Positions 28,685 to 39,649 of a DNA stretch of 64,000 nt are shown piece after piece. Numbering within the stretch: position 1 is the first letter of the stretch; the number at the start of each line of letters is the position of its first letter. The notes under the pieces were generated by a model. That model was not told the DNA's origin. It did not search any database and was given only the letters and a program-made list of their open reading frames with translations. The stretch is taken from contig JBJEKW010000081.1 of NCBI GenBank assembly GCA_051878835.1, forward strand, positions 1 to 64,000, in the 5' to 3' direction. The translations under genes were made by a program, and so were the position numbers. Origin of the DNA: Olsenella_K sp051878835. GTDB taxonomy: Bacteria; Actinomycetota; Coriobacteriia; Coriobacteriales; Atopobiaceae.

Positions 28685-30199
28685 ATGGCAACGTTCTTCG
28701 AGGGCGAGTCACATACGTTTTCCGAGTATCTGTTGGTACCTGGCTACTCTTCCCACGTGAACGTCCCTCAAAACGTCTCTCTGGAGACGCCGCTGGTTCG
28801 CTTCCGCAAGGGTGAGGAGCCCGCGCTAAAGCTGAACATCCCCATGGTCTCCGCCATCATGCAGGCCGTCTCCGGTCCCAAGCTGGCCGTGGCCCTGGCG
28901 CAGGAGGGCGGCCTCTCGTTCATCTATGGCTCTCAGACCCCCGAGCAGGAGGCCGCCATGGTGCGCGAGGTAAAGAGCTACAAGGCCGGCTTCGTCGCCT
29001 CTGACTCCACGCTGACTCCCGACATGACCCTGGAGGACGTCATCCAGCTGAAGGAGCGCACGGGCCACTCCACCATGCCCGTGACCGACGACGGCAGCTC
29101 CCACGGCGTGCTTGAGGGCATCGTGACCTCCCGTGACTACCGCCTGTCCCGCGACCCGCGCGACAAGAAGGTCGCCGACTTCATGACCCCGTTCGACAAG
29201 CTGGTCGTGGCCGAGTCCGGCACCAGCCTGCACGACTGCAACGACATCATCTGGGAGCACAAGCTGAACGCCCTGCCCATCGTCGACAAGGACCGTCACC
29301 TGGACAGCATCGTGTTCCGCAAGGACTACGACTCCCACAAGTCCAACCCCGACGAGCTGCTGGACGAGCACAAGCGCTACATGGTGGGCGCCGGCATCAA
29401 CACGCGCGACTACGCCGAGCGCGTGCCCCTGCTGGTGGACGCCGGTGCCGACGTTCTCTGCATCGACTCCTCCGAGGGCTTCAGCGAGTGGCAGAAGCTG
29501 ACCATCGACTGGATTCGCCAGCACTACGGCGACTCGGTCAAGGTGGGTGCCGGCAACGTGGTCGACGCCGAGGGCTTCCGCTACCTGGCCGACTGCGGGG
29601 CCGACTTCGTGAAGGTGGGCATCGGCGGTGGCTCCATCTGCATCACGCGCGAGCAGAAGGGCATCGGCCGTGGCCAGGCCTCCGCGCTGATCGACGTGTG
29701 CGCCGAGCGCGACCGCTACTATCGCGAGACGGGCATCTACGTCCCCGTGTGCTCCGACGGCGGCATCGTGTACGACTACCACATGACCCTGGCCTTCGCC
29801 ATGGGCGCCGACTTCCTGATGCTGGGCCGCTACTTCGCCCGCTTCGACGAGTCGCCCACCCGTCGCCTGACCGTGAACGGCTCCTACGTGAAGGAGTACT
29901 GGGGCGAGGGCTCCGCGCGTGCCCGCAACTGGCAGCGCTACGACCTGGGCGGAAAGAAGGCCCTCTCGTTCGTCGAGGGCGTGGACTCCTACGTGCCCTA
30001 CGCCGGTCCGCTGAAGGACGGCGTCGAGGGCTCGCTGACCAAGGTCCGCTCCACCATGTGCAACTGCGGCGCGCTCGACCTGGCCGAGCTGCGCGAGAAG
30101 GCCAAGCTGACGCTGGTCTCGTCTACCTCGCTGGTCGAGGGCGGCGCCCACGACGTCATCCTGAAGGACCAGAACTCCGACGTGCAGTTCAGCTCGTAG
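28685..30199 (+). CDS. guaB: IMP dehydrogenase
   Basis: 504 residues from ATG 28685, preceded by AAGGAG. The TIM barrel is interrupted near residues 100-220 by a pair of CBS domains. The catalytic loop is GGGSICITREQKGIG with Cys319. CSDGGIVYDYHM and ADFLMLGRYFA match the IMP phosphate-binding region. The enzyme oxidises IMP to XMP, the committed step to GMP. The long C-terminal part (VEGVDSYVPYAG, then KVRSTMCNCGA) is as in a subgroup of anaerobe IMPDHs. It is monocistronic. Confidence 0.95.
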   Translation: MATFFEGESHTFSEYLLVPGYSSHVNVPQNVSLETPLVRFRKGEEPALKLNIPMVSAIMQAVSGPKLAVALAQEGGLSFIYGSQTPEQEAAMVREVKSYKAGFVASDSTLTPDMTLEDVIQLKERTGHSTMPVTDDGSSHGVLEGIVTSRDYRLSRDPRDKKVADFMTPFDKLVVAESGTSLHDCNDIIWEHKLNALPIVDKDRHLDSIVFRKDYDSHKSNPDELLDEHKRYMVGAGINTRDYAERVPLLVDAGADVLCIDSSEGFSEWQKLTIDWIRQHYGDSVKVGAGNVVDAEGFRYLADCGADFVKVGIGGGSICITREQKGIGRGQASALIDVCAERDRYYRETGIYVPVCSDGGIVYDYHMTLAFAMGADFLMLGRYFARFDESPTRRLTVNGSYVKEYWGEGSARARNWQRYDLGGKKALSFVEGVDSYVPYAGPLKDGVEGSLTKVRSTMCNCGALDLAELREKAKLTLVSSTSLVEGGAHDVILKDQNSDVQFSS

Positions 30200-30228
30200 C
30201 TTCGAGCGCGCGGTTCTTCTTGCACTGA

Positions 30229-30265
30229 AAAAGCCCCGTCGACAGGTGATGTCGGCGGGGCTTTT
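30229..30265. terminator. Bidirectional terminator between guaB and the glycyl radical enzyme gene
   Basis: AAAAGCCCCG at 30229-30238 and CGGGGCTTTT at 30256-30265 form a stem extended by GTCGAC-like pairing. A runs on one side and T runs on the other let it serve both convergent genes. Confidence 0.9.
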
Positions 30266-30304
30266 GCGTGCTTTGGGGTGTGCGGTGCTATAGAGTGGGC
30301 TGCG

Positions 30305-32719
30305 CTACAGGGTCTGCTCGGTGCGGCCGATGATGTCGTCTTGGGTCTTGCGCGAGAGCACGTTGAAGAAGGCGCTGTAGCCGGCCACGCGCACGATGAG
30401 GTCCTTGTGGTCCTGCGGGTGCTTCTGCGCGTCGATCAGCGTGTCGCGGCTGACGATGTTGTACTGCACGTGGTAGCCGTGCAGGCGGTTGAAGTACGCA
30501 CGCAGCATGAGCTCCAGCTTCTGCTGGTTGCGCGGGTTCGACAGCATGGAGGGCGCCATCTTTTGGTTCAGCAGCACGCCGCCGGTGATCTTTTCGGTCG
30601 GCAGCTTGGTTATGCTCTTGAACACCGCCGTGGGGCCCTGCTTGTCGCAGTTGTGAGCGGGCGAGCAGCCCTCGGCCAGCGGCTCGTGCGCGTGGCGGCC
30701 GTCCGGCGTGGCCATGGTGCCCATGCCCTGCCCGACGTTCGCGCTGATGGAGCTGGTGCCGGCGTAGCGGATGCCGCCCACGGGGCCGCGGCCGTAGCGG
30801 GTGGTGTGGTACTTTGCCACCTCGTCGATGTAGGTCTGGTAGGCGCGCACCACCAGCTGGTCCACGTAGTCGTTGTCGTTGCCGTATTTCGGCGCGTCGT
30901 TTATCAGCATCCGCTGGATGCGCTGGCTTTCCGGGCTCTGGAAGTCGTCCAGGATGGCGTCCCACAGCTGCTGCGGGGTGATGCGGTGCTCGTCGAAGAC
31001 CAGCTTCTTTATGGCGGCCAGGCTGTCGGCCATGTTGGCTATGCCCACCTGCAGGCCGCTGATGAAGTCGTAGTGCGCGCCGCCCTCCTTTATGGTCTTG
31101 CCGCGGTCGATGCAGTCGTCCACCAGGGCCGAGCACAGGACGTCGGGCACCATGCGCTCGCTGGCCTTGTCGATGAAGTTCTCGGTGATGACCGAGTAGC
31201 GCGTCATCTGGCGGATGGTGGCGTCCCAGGCCTCCAGCAGCTGGTCGTAGGAGGTCATCTGCGTGAAGTGGCCGAAGTCTGGCGTGAAGCGCTCGCCCGT
31301 CGTCAGGTCCACGCCGCCGTTCATGGCGCACAGCAGAAGGCGCGGGAAGTTGAGGTAGCTCATGCCCGTGCAACGATAGCCCCACTTACCGGGGACGGCC
31401 GTCTCGACGCAGCCGATGGCGCTGTAGTTGTAGGCGTCCTCGGGCGCCACGCCCCAGGCGATGAAGGAGGGGATGATGACCTCGTCGTTGTTGAAGGCGG
31501 GCATGCCAAAGCCCAGCTTCATGACCTCGATGCACAGGTCGAAGAACTTGGGGTCGATGTTCTTGTGGTAGCGCACCGTCAGGTTGGGCTGCGTCAGGCG
31601 CGTCTGCGCCACAGACTGCAGCACCAGGTACGAGAGGTCGTTCACGGCGTCGCGACCGTCGGGGGTCTGGCCTCCGATGGTGACGTTTTGGTACATGGGG
31701 CTACCGGCGGAGGACAGCGTGTGCTCCTGGCTGCGGATCTTCTGCACCGTCAGCAGCTTGATCCACAGGTTGGTCAGAAGCTCCAGCGCCTGGTCGCGCG
31801 TGATGTCGCCGGTCTGGATGTCGGTCTCGTAGTAGGGGTAAAGGTACTGGTCGAAGCGGCCGAACGACAGGCTGTGGCCGTTGGACTCTATCTGCAGGAT
31901 GACCTGCATGAACCAGCAGGTCTGGACGGCCTCGTAGAACGAGGACGCCGGCTCCCACGGCACGCGGGCGCAGGTGGCGCTCATGCGCTCCAGCTCGGCC
32001 TTGCGCTGGGGGTCGGACTCGTGGGCCGCCTGGTCAGCCGCCAGCTTGGCGAAGCGGTTGGCGTACGTGCGCACCGCCTGGCAGGCAATCTGCACGGCCT
32101 CGTAGAACCAGTACTTGTCGATCGAGTCGGGGTCGGTCAAGTCCAGGGCGGCCTCGGCGTCCTTTGCGCGCTGGTAGTAGGTCTTCAGGCCCTCGCGCAG
32201 CAGGCGGGCGTGGTTTATGGCCAGGTGGGCGTCACCGGCGTTGAGCTTTCCCTCCATGCCAAACAGGCCGGTCTTCATAAAGACGTCGACCTCCTTGGGC
32301 AGCATAGCCATGCCGTGCTCGCGCAGGGTGCGGCCCTTCCAGAAGGGGGCTATGTCGCGCAGCGCCTGCTTGTCGCGGTCGGTGACGTAGAACACGTCGC
32401 CATCGCGCTTCTCGAACTTGTCCAGCTCGTCGATGATGAAGCCCATGGTGTACTCGGGGAACACGGGGGCGTTGCAGTTCTTCGTCGCCTGGTTGCCGCA
32501 CAGGAGCGTGTTGGGCTCGATGTAGATGGTCATGTGCTCCAGGATGTTCTGCAAGGCCAGGGCACGCTGCATGACGGGCGGCTTGTCAAGGTTTGCCTGG
32601 TAGGCCTGGGTGGCCAGGATGGCGCGCTCTGCGTCGACGTAGGGCTTCTCGTCCAGCACCTCGTTTCTGAACTCCTGCATGCGTGGGGTCAACGTGCCAA
32701 AGAGCTTTGCGTTCTCCAT
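30305..32719 (-). CDS. Glycyl radical enzyme, dehydratase/lyase (PFL2) type
   Basis: 804 residues from ATG 32719 with AAAGGAG upstream. The C-terminal glycyl radical motif RVAGYSAFF contains Gly780, and the thiyl Cys lies in SAIGCVETAVPG. GCVE rather than the CC pair of pyruvate formate-lyase places it with the eliminases and lyases, such as glycerol, propanediol and hydroxyproline dehydratases, choline lyase and isethionate lyase. The substrate cannot be assigned from the motifs I can see. A radical SAM activase is required but none lies on either side, since the neighbours are guaB and cysE. The enzyme is oxygen sensitive, so it implies an anaerobic host. Confidence 0.92.
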   Translation of the reverse strand: MENAKLFGTLTPRMQEFRNEVLDEKPYVDAERAILATQAYQANLDKPPVMQRALALQNILEHMTIYIEPNTLLCGNQATKNCNAPVFPEYTMGFIIDELDKFEKRDGDVFYVTDRDKQALRDIAPFWKGRTLREHGMAMLPKEVDVFMKTGLFGMEGKLNAGDAHLAINHARLLREGLKTYYQRAKDAEAALDLTDPDSIDKYWFYEAVQIACQAVRTYANRFAKLAADQAAHESDPQRKAELERMSATCARVPWEPASSFYEAVQTCWFMQVILQIESNGHSLSFGRFDQYLYPYYETDIQTGDITRDQALELLTNLWIKLLTVQKIRSQEHTLSSAGSPMYQNVTIGGQTPDGRDAVNDLSYLVLQSVAQTRLTQPNLTVRYHKNIDPKFFDLCIEVMKLGFGMPAFNNDEVIIPSFIAWGVAPEDAYNYSAIGCVETAVPGKWGYRCTGMSYLNFPRLLLCAMNGGVDLTTGERFTPDFGHFTQMTSYDQLLEAWDATIRQMTRYSVITENFIDKASERMVPDVLCSALVDDCIDRGKTIKEGGAHYDFISGLQVGIANMADSLAAIKKLVFDEHRITPQQLWDAILDDFQSPESQRIQRMLINDAPKYGNDNDYVDQLVVRAYQTYIDEVAKYHTTRYGRGPVGGIRYAGTSSISANVGQGMGTMATPDGRHAHEPLAEGCSPAHNCDKQGPTAVFKSITKLPTEKITGGVLLNQKMAPSMLSNPRNQQKLELMLRAYFNRLHGYHVQYNIVSRDTLIDAQKHPQDHKDLIVRVAGYSAFFNVLSRKTQDDIIGRTEQTL

Positions 32720-33071
32720 GGTCTTCTCCTTTGGTTTGCACGGTAATGCGTCTAGGACGGGGCTCCGGGCCCTTCGGACCATCCGGACTCTCCGGACCGC
32801 GTCCGGCTTCTTCGCGGCCATCTGCTAGGCGCGGGCGCCTGGGCAGTGGGCGACCCTCTGTGTGACAGCTGAATCATACGACCGCTACAGGCACGAGTCA
32901 ACGTACGAAATCAAAATAACTTACGAACGGAAGCACAAATGTTGCGTTGAACCTTGACGCCGTGACATGCGAGACGTGGGAACGCACGGTCGAGTCGCGA
33001 GTCAAGGATGCCGTGACGGAGTGTCCAAACGGGCACCCATATGAAGCGTCGTGGGGGTGGTTCTTCTCAAA

Positions 33072-33123
33072 ATGGTGCTCAAACACCCGCTAAGAGCCTC
33101 GTTAGCGGGTGTTTGAGCACCAT
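33072..33123. repeat. Perfect 22-bp inverted repeat between divergent genes
   Basis: Arms 33072-33093 and 33102-33123 are exactly complementary (ATGGTGCTCAAACACCCGC, then TAA, on the left), separated by an 8-base GAGCCTCG loop. It lies between the divergently transcribed glycyl radical enzyme gene and cysE, so it is not at the end of either gene. It could be a small palindromic mobile element, an operator or a cruciform. No T tract follows on either strand. Confidence 0.85.
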
Positions 33124-33162
33124 AATGCGCACTTCTCGTCCGGTGACGTCGCATTCGAGAGA

Positions 33163-33197
33163 TTGCATAGCTGCGAGCTATAACCAAGTGACACACT
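33163..33197 (+). promoter_or_regulatory. Candidate cysteine-regulon element upstream of cysE
   Basis: TTGCAT at 33163-33168 and AAGTGACACACT at 33186-33197 recur upstream of cysK (59902-59907 and 59919-59930) as TTGCAT and AAGTGCCACACT. The spacing differs (17 bases between boxes here, 11 there). A shared operator or promoter piece for cysteine synthesis genes is the simplest reading, but this is inference from two sites. Confidence 0.4.
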
Positions 33198-33284
33198 AGG
33201 GTATAGTGTTCCAGAAGGAATTCGCTTCTGGCGATAGCGAAAGGCGATAACGAGTGGCGTCGCACGGTTCGATAGGAGAGGCGC

Positions 33285-34205
33285 ATGGCAAAGGACGAAA
33301 ACCAGCTGGCACAGCGCGTTGCGGCCATAAACAAGGTCTATGAGGACGAGAAGAACTTCTTTGGCGAGACGCGCCGCCACTTTCCCAGCCGCAGCGCCTG
33401 CATCGGACTGGTGCAGGATATACGCAAGCTGCTCTTTCCCGGGTACTTCGACAACGAGAGCGCGGCGGGAGAGAGCACGGACTATCTCACGAGCGAGCGC
33501 ATCCTGCACATCGAGCGCGTGCTGCAGGAGCAGGTGAAGGACGCCCTCCTGTTTGGCGACGGCAGCCTGGACCCCGAGGTGGCCGACCAGCGAGCGGCGG
33601 GCATCGCGGGCCAGTTCCTGGACCAGCTGCCCCAGGTGCTGGAGCTCCTGCTGACAGACATCCAGGCGCTCTACGACGGCGACCCGGCGGCGGGCAGCCT
33701 GGAGGAGGTGCTGGTGTCCTACCCCGGCATGTACGCCATCTTTGTGTATCGCATCGCGCACGTGCTGTACCAGCTGAACGTGCCCCTGATCCCGCGCCTC
33801 ATAAGCGAGCACGCACACAGCAAGACCGGCATCGACATCAACCCCGGCGCCACCATTGGCCGCTACTTCTTTATTGACCACGGCACGGGCGTCGTCATAG
33901 GCGAGACCACCACCATCGGCGACCACGTAAAGCTGTACCAGGGCGTCACGCTGGGCGCGCTCTCCACGCGCAAGGGGCAGGCGCTCTCGGGCGTGAAGCG
34001 CCATCCCACGCTGGGAAACTACGTCACCGTGTACTCGAACGCGTCCATCCTGGGCGGCGAGACCGTTATCGGCGACGGTGCGGTCATCAGCGGCTCCGCG
34101 TTCGTGTGCGAGTCCGTGCCCAAGAACGCCCGCGTGAAACTGAACCAGGAGACCGTGATCCATCGTCCCGACGAGCCCGAGCCCAAGTGGTTCTACGTGA
34201 TCTAG
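33285..34205 (+). CDS. cysE: Serine O-acetyltransferase (CysE/EpsC type)
   Basis: 306 residues. The N-terminal helical region is followed by a left-handed beta helix of hexapeptide repeats: INPGATIGRYFFIDHGTGVV, IGETTTIGDHVKLYQGVTLG and ILGGETVIGDGAVISGSAFV. The catalytic Asp-His pair is in IDHGTG. It acetylates L-serine with acetyl-CoA to make the substrate of cysteine synthase. The protein is longer at the N-terminus than the common CysE and resembles the EpsC/SAT type. cysK is also in the window, 26 kb away, and shares an upstream motif. Confidence 0.95.
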   Translation: MAKDENQLAQRVAAINKVYEDEKNFFGETRRHFPSRSACIGLVQDIRKLLFPGYFDNESAAGESTDYLTSERILHIERVLQEQVKDALLFGDGSLDPEVADQRAAGIAGQFLDQLPQVLELLLTDIQALYDGDPAAGSLEEVLVSYPGMYAIFVYRIAHVLYQLNVPLIPRLISEHAHSKTGIDINPGATIGRYFFIDHGTGVVIGETTTIGDHVKLYQGVTLGALSTRKGQALSGVKRHPTLGNYVTVYSNASILGGETVIGDGAVISGSAFVCESVPKNARVKLNQETVIHRPDEPEPKWFYVI

Positions 34206-34328
34206 CGCCGTAGGAATCCCGCCGCGTCTGGTTCCGCGTTGCCCACGGGTAACGCCGCCGTGCGCAAATCCGCCTGGGTAGGTATACTAAGGCCCATCTA
34301 GCTCTACATTTGGTAAGAGAGGACTTCA

Positions 34329-36899
<2,571 letters not shown>

Positions 36900-36937
36900 G
36901 CTGGCGCGGCTGTTCTTCTTGCACCATAGATACACAC

Positions 36938-36973
36938 AGGCGAGGTCCGGTTGATGCCGGGCCCCGCCTTTTT
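36938..36973 (+). terminator. Intrinsic terminator of leuS
   Basis: AGGCGAGGTCCGG, loop TTGATG, CCGGGCCCCGCCT and TTTT. The 13-bp stem contains two G-T pairs. It lies 40 bases after the leuS stop. Confidence 0.88.
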
Positions 36974-37322
36974 CGTGCCGCCTCGATGGGCCACGCCGGG
37001 GTCTTTCGCGGGCCTTTCTTGCCTGAATGTTTCGGGCCGTTACGCACAGAAGAAAGCAATGTTTCCAAACGCGACGCCTTCCGTTTTTTACAATACCCGC
37101 AAAACCGCAGGTCGTAGAACATACGCAAGCAAAAGGACGGGGTCGCGGGGAGCGAGCCCGGGCCTTGGCGGGCACATCCATACGATGTGCGGGAGGTCGG
37201 CCGATGAGGCCTTGGCCCGGCGGGCGGCGTCAGACGCGTCCGACCCGGCCAAGCGATGAGCGCCTGGCGCACGGCCAGGGGCGGCGCATCCAGTCTTCCG
37301 CACCCGACGGCAAGGAGGGGTC
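36974..37322 (+). other. Long leader region ahead of the oxidoreductase operon
   Basis: No gene is convincing in these 349 bases. TACAAT near 37089 resembles a -10 box. From about 37135 the sequence is rich in short inverted repeats, for example GGCCGATGAGGCC and GGCGGCGTCAGACGC. It ends with AAGGAGGGG just before the first operon start. A structured 5' leader is possible, but I recognise no known riboswitch. Confidence 0.4.
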
Positions 37323-37694
37323 ATGGGAACTAGAATCTCGGAACACCCGATTCTGGGCGTACCTCAAAAGGGCAAGCTCGTCAGCTTCAGCTATGACGGC
37401 CAGACGCTGCAGGGCTACGAGGGCGAGCCGGTGGCTGTCGCCCTGCGTGCTGCGGGCGTCATGGTGCATCGCTACACGGCGAAGCGCCACACCCCCAGGG
37501 GGATCTTCTGCGCCATCGGCCGCTGCACCGACTGCGTCATGGTGGTGGACGGCGTTCCCAACGTGCGCACGTGCATGACTCCCCTGCGCGAGGGCATGAA
37601 GGTCCAGACGCAGTACGGCGTCTCGCCCGTGCCCTTTGACCAGCAGGGCGCGCGTCCCGGCAGCAAGACCGCAAGCGAAGGGGGAGCACGATGA
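37323..37694 (+). CDS. Small [2Fe-2S] subunit of an FAD oxidoreductase complex (HcnA/SoxA-like)
   Basis: 123 residues with AGGAGGGG upstream. GIFCAIGRCTDCVMVVDG, then VRTC, gives the CxxxxCxxC...C spacing of the Fer2_4 domain found as a small subunit in hydrogen cyanide synthase, opine oxidases and D-hydroxyproline dehydrogenase. KRHTPRGIFC is typical of this group. Its stop overlaps the start of the next gene by four bases. It should pass electrons between the two flavoprotein subunits of the same operon. Confidence 0.88.
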   Translation: MGTRISEHPILGVPQKGKLVSFSYDGQTLQGYEGEPVAVALRAAGVMVHRYTAKRHTPRGIFCAIGRCTDCVMVVDGVPNVRTCMTPLREGMKVQTQYGVSPVPFDQQGARPGSKTASEGGAR

Positions 37695-39307
37695 AGCGCT
37701 ATGACCTCATAGTCGTCGGTGCCGGCCCGGCCGGCATGTCCGCTGCCATCGAGGCGGCAAAGCACGGCGTCCACGTGGTCGTGTTCGACGAGAACGCACG
37801 CCCCGGCGGACAGCTGTTCAAGCAGATCCACAAGTTCTTTGGCTCGAAGGAGCACCGCGCAAAGATCCGCGGCTTCGTCATTGGCCAGGAGCTCCTGGAC
37901 GAGGCCGACAAGCTGGGCGTGGACGTCCGCCTGAACTCCACGGTCATCGGCCTGTACCAGGACAAGGAGGTCGTCGTCCAGCGCAACGGCGAGGTGGAGC
38001 ACTACAAGGGCGACTCCATCGTCGTGGCCACCGGCGCGGCCGAGAACATGGTGACCTTCGAGGGCTGGACCCTGCCGGGCGTCATCGGCGCCGGCGCCGC
38101 CCAGACCATGATGAACCTCCACGGCGTGCGTCCCGGCGAGCGCGTGCTGATGCTGGGCACCGGCAACGTCGGCCTGGTCGTCAGCTACCAGCTGAAGCAG
38201 GCTGGCTGCGACGTGGTGGCGCTGGTCGACGCGGCTCCTCGCGTGGGCGGCTACGGCGTCCACGCCGCAAAGGTGGCCCGCACGGGCGTGCCGTTCTACC
38301 TGGGCCACACCATCAAGCGCGCCGAGGGCACCGACCACGTGACAGGCGCCGTCATCGCGCAGCTGGACGAGCACTTCCAGTTCATCCCCGGCACCGAGAA
38401 GCACTTCGACGTCGACACCATCTGCGTCGCCGTGGGCCTGTCGCCGATGTCGCAGCTGTTCAAGATGGACGGCTGCAAGGTCGTGGACGACCGCAAGAAG
38501 GGCGGCCAGGTCCCCGTGGTGGACGACCTGGGCCAGACCAGCATCCCCGGCATCTTCGCCGCGGGCGACGTGTCTGGCATCGAGGAGGCCTCCTCGGCCA
38601 TGATTGAGGGTCGCATCGCCGGCCTGAGCGCCGCCAGCTTCTTGGGCTATATCGACAAGCCCGAGCTGGACGAGGGCGTCGGCTCTAACGAGGCGGCCCT
38701 TGACGGCCTGCGCCAGGGCATGTTCGCACCGAAGAACCGTGGCAAGAAGATCGAGAACACCGAGGAGGGCATCCCCGTCTCGACCAGCCTTTTGGAGCAC
38801 GGCTTCGTCGCCGACGACGAGATCGAGCGCTTCCCGGGCGTCACGCATCGCCAGGGCATCCACCCCGTCATCGAGTGCACGCAGAACATCCCGTGCAACC
38901 CCTGCCAGGACGTTTGCCCGAAGCACTGCATCAAGGTCGGCGACCACATCACAGCGCTGCCCCAGCTGGAGCCCGACGCTCAGTGCATCGGCTGCGGCCT
39001 GTGCGTGGCCTCCTGCCCCGGCCAGGCGATCTTCCTGCTGGACGAGACCGACGAGCCCGGCTACGCCGACGTCTCGCTGCCCTACGAGTTCCTGCCGCTG
39101 CCCACGAAGGGCCAGCGCGGCGTCGCCCTGGGCAGGGACGGCCAGCCGGTGTGCGAGGCAGAGGTCGTCAACGTCAAGCGCACGAAGGCGTACGACCACA
39201 CCGCCGTCGTGACCATGCGGGTTCCTTCCGACATGGCCATGAGGGCAAGGTTCTTCAAGGCGACGGATGACGTCCAGGCGCCGGCGGCGCCCGCGGCGAA
39301 GGCATAG
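37691..39307 (+). CDS. FAD/NAD(P)-dependent oxidoreductase subunit with ferredoxin domain
   Basis: 538 residues. The N-terminal dinucleotide fold is LIVVGAGPAGMSAAIEAAKHG. A second Rossmann motif is VLMLGTGNVGLVVSYQL, and GIFAAGDVSG is the FAD-binding C-terminal motif. Residues about 395-450 form a two-cluster ferredoxin: CTQNIPCNPCQDVCPKHC and CIGCGLCVASCP. It is the alpha subunit type of HcnB/LhpF-like complexes, here with an added 4Fe-4S module that could link it to ferredoxin or a quinone-independent acceptor in an anaerobe. Confidence 0.88.
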   Translation: MKRYDLIVVGAGPAGMSAAIEAAKHGVHVVVFDENARPGGQLFKQIHKFFGSKEHRAKIRGFVIGQELLDEADKLGVDVRLNSTVIGLYQDKEVVVQRNGEVEHYKGDSIVVATGAAENMVTFEGWTLPGVIGAGAAQTMMNLHGVRPGERVLMLGTGNVGLVVSYQLKQAGCDVVALVDAAPRVGGYGVHAAKVARTGVPFYLGHTIKRAEGTDHVTGAVIAQLDEHFQFIPGTEKHFDVDTICVAVGLSPMSQLFKMDGCKVVDDRKKGGQVPVVDDLGQTSIPGIFAAGDVSGIEEASSAMIEGRIAGLSAASFLGYIDKPELDEGVGSNEAALDGLRQGMFAPKNRGKKIENTEEGIPVSTSLLEHGFVADDEIERFPGVTHRQGIHPVIECTQNIPCNPCQDVCPKHCIKVGDHITALPQLEPDAQCIGCGLCVASCPGQAIFLLDETDEPGYADVSLPYEFLPLPTKGQRGVALGRDGQPVCEAEVVNVKRTKAYDHTAVVTMRVPSDMAMRARFFKATDDVQAPAAPAAKA

Positions 39308-39319
39308 GGGGTGCCAGCG

Positions 39320-39649
39320 ATGAAGGAGATCTACGACCGCACGCGCGACCTCGGCCCGTTCGAGCCGAAGGCCGGAGACGACCAGATCGTCTGCAGGTGC
39401 GAGGAGGTAACGCAGGGCGAGATTCGCCAGGCGGTGCATGACGGGCTGTTCACCATCGCCGAGATTCGCCGCTACCTGCGCTGCGGCATGGGCCTGTGCC
39501 AGGGCCAGACCTGCGCGCGGCTGGTGAAGGGCATCGTGGCGCGCGAGCTTGGCGTCAGCCCCGACGAGCTGGAGCCCGCAAGCTCCCGCGCACCCATGCG
39601 TCCCATCGAGATGAGCGTGTTCGCAAAGGAGGGCGAGGACGATGAGTAG
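39320..39649 (+). CDS. BFD-like [2Fe-2S] binding protein
   Basis: 109 residues. VCRCEEVTQGEIRQAV and YLRCGMGLCQGQTC form the four-Cys BFD-like cluster that in related systems is fused to the C-terminus of the FAD subunit. Here it is a separate polypeptide, so the gene before it ends in a ferredoxin module instead. ATG 39320 has AGGGGG eight bases upstream; GTG 39311 is an alternative. It overlaps the next gene by eight bases. Confidence 0.88.
   Translation: MKEIYDRTRDLGPFEPKAGDDQIVCRCEEVTQGEIRQAVHDGLFTIAEIRRYLRCGMGLCQGQTCARLVKGIVARELGVSPDELEPASSRAPMRPIEMSVFAKEGEDDE

Noticed and set aside
34206..34328. A T-box leader for leuS
   Set aside because: Only about 120 bases separate cysE and leuS and none of the stem I or T-box landmarks seen upstream of ileS is present.
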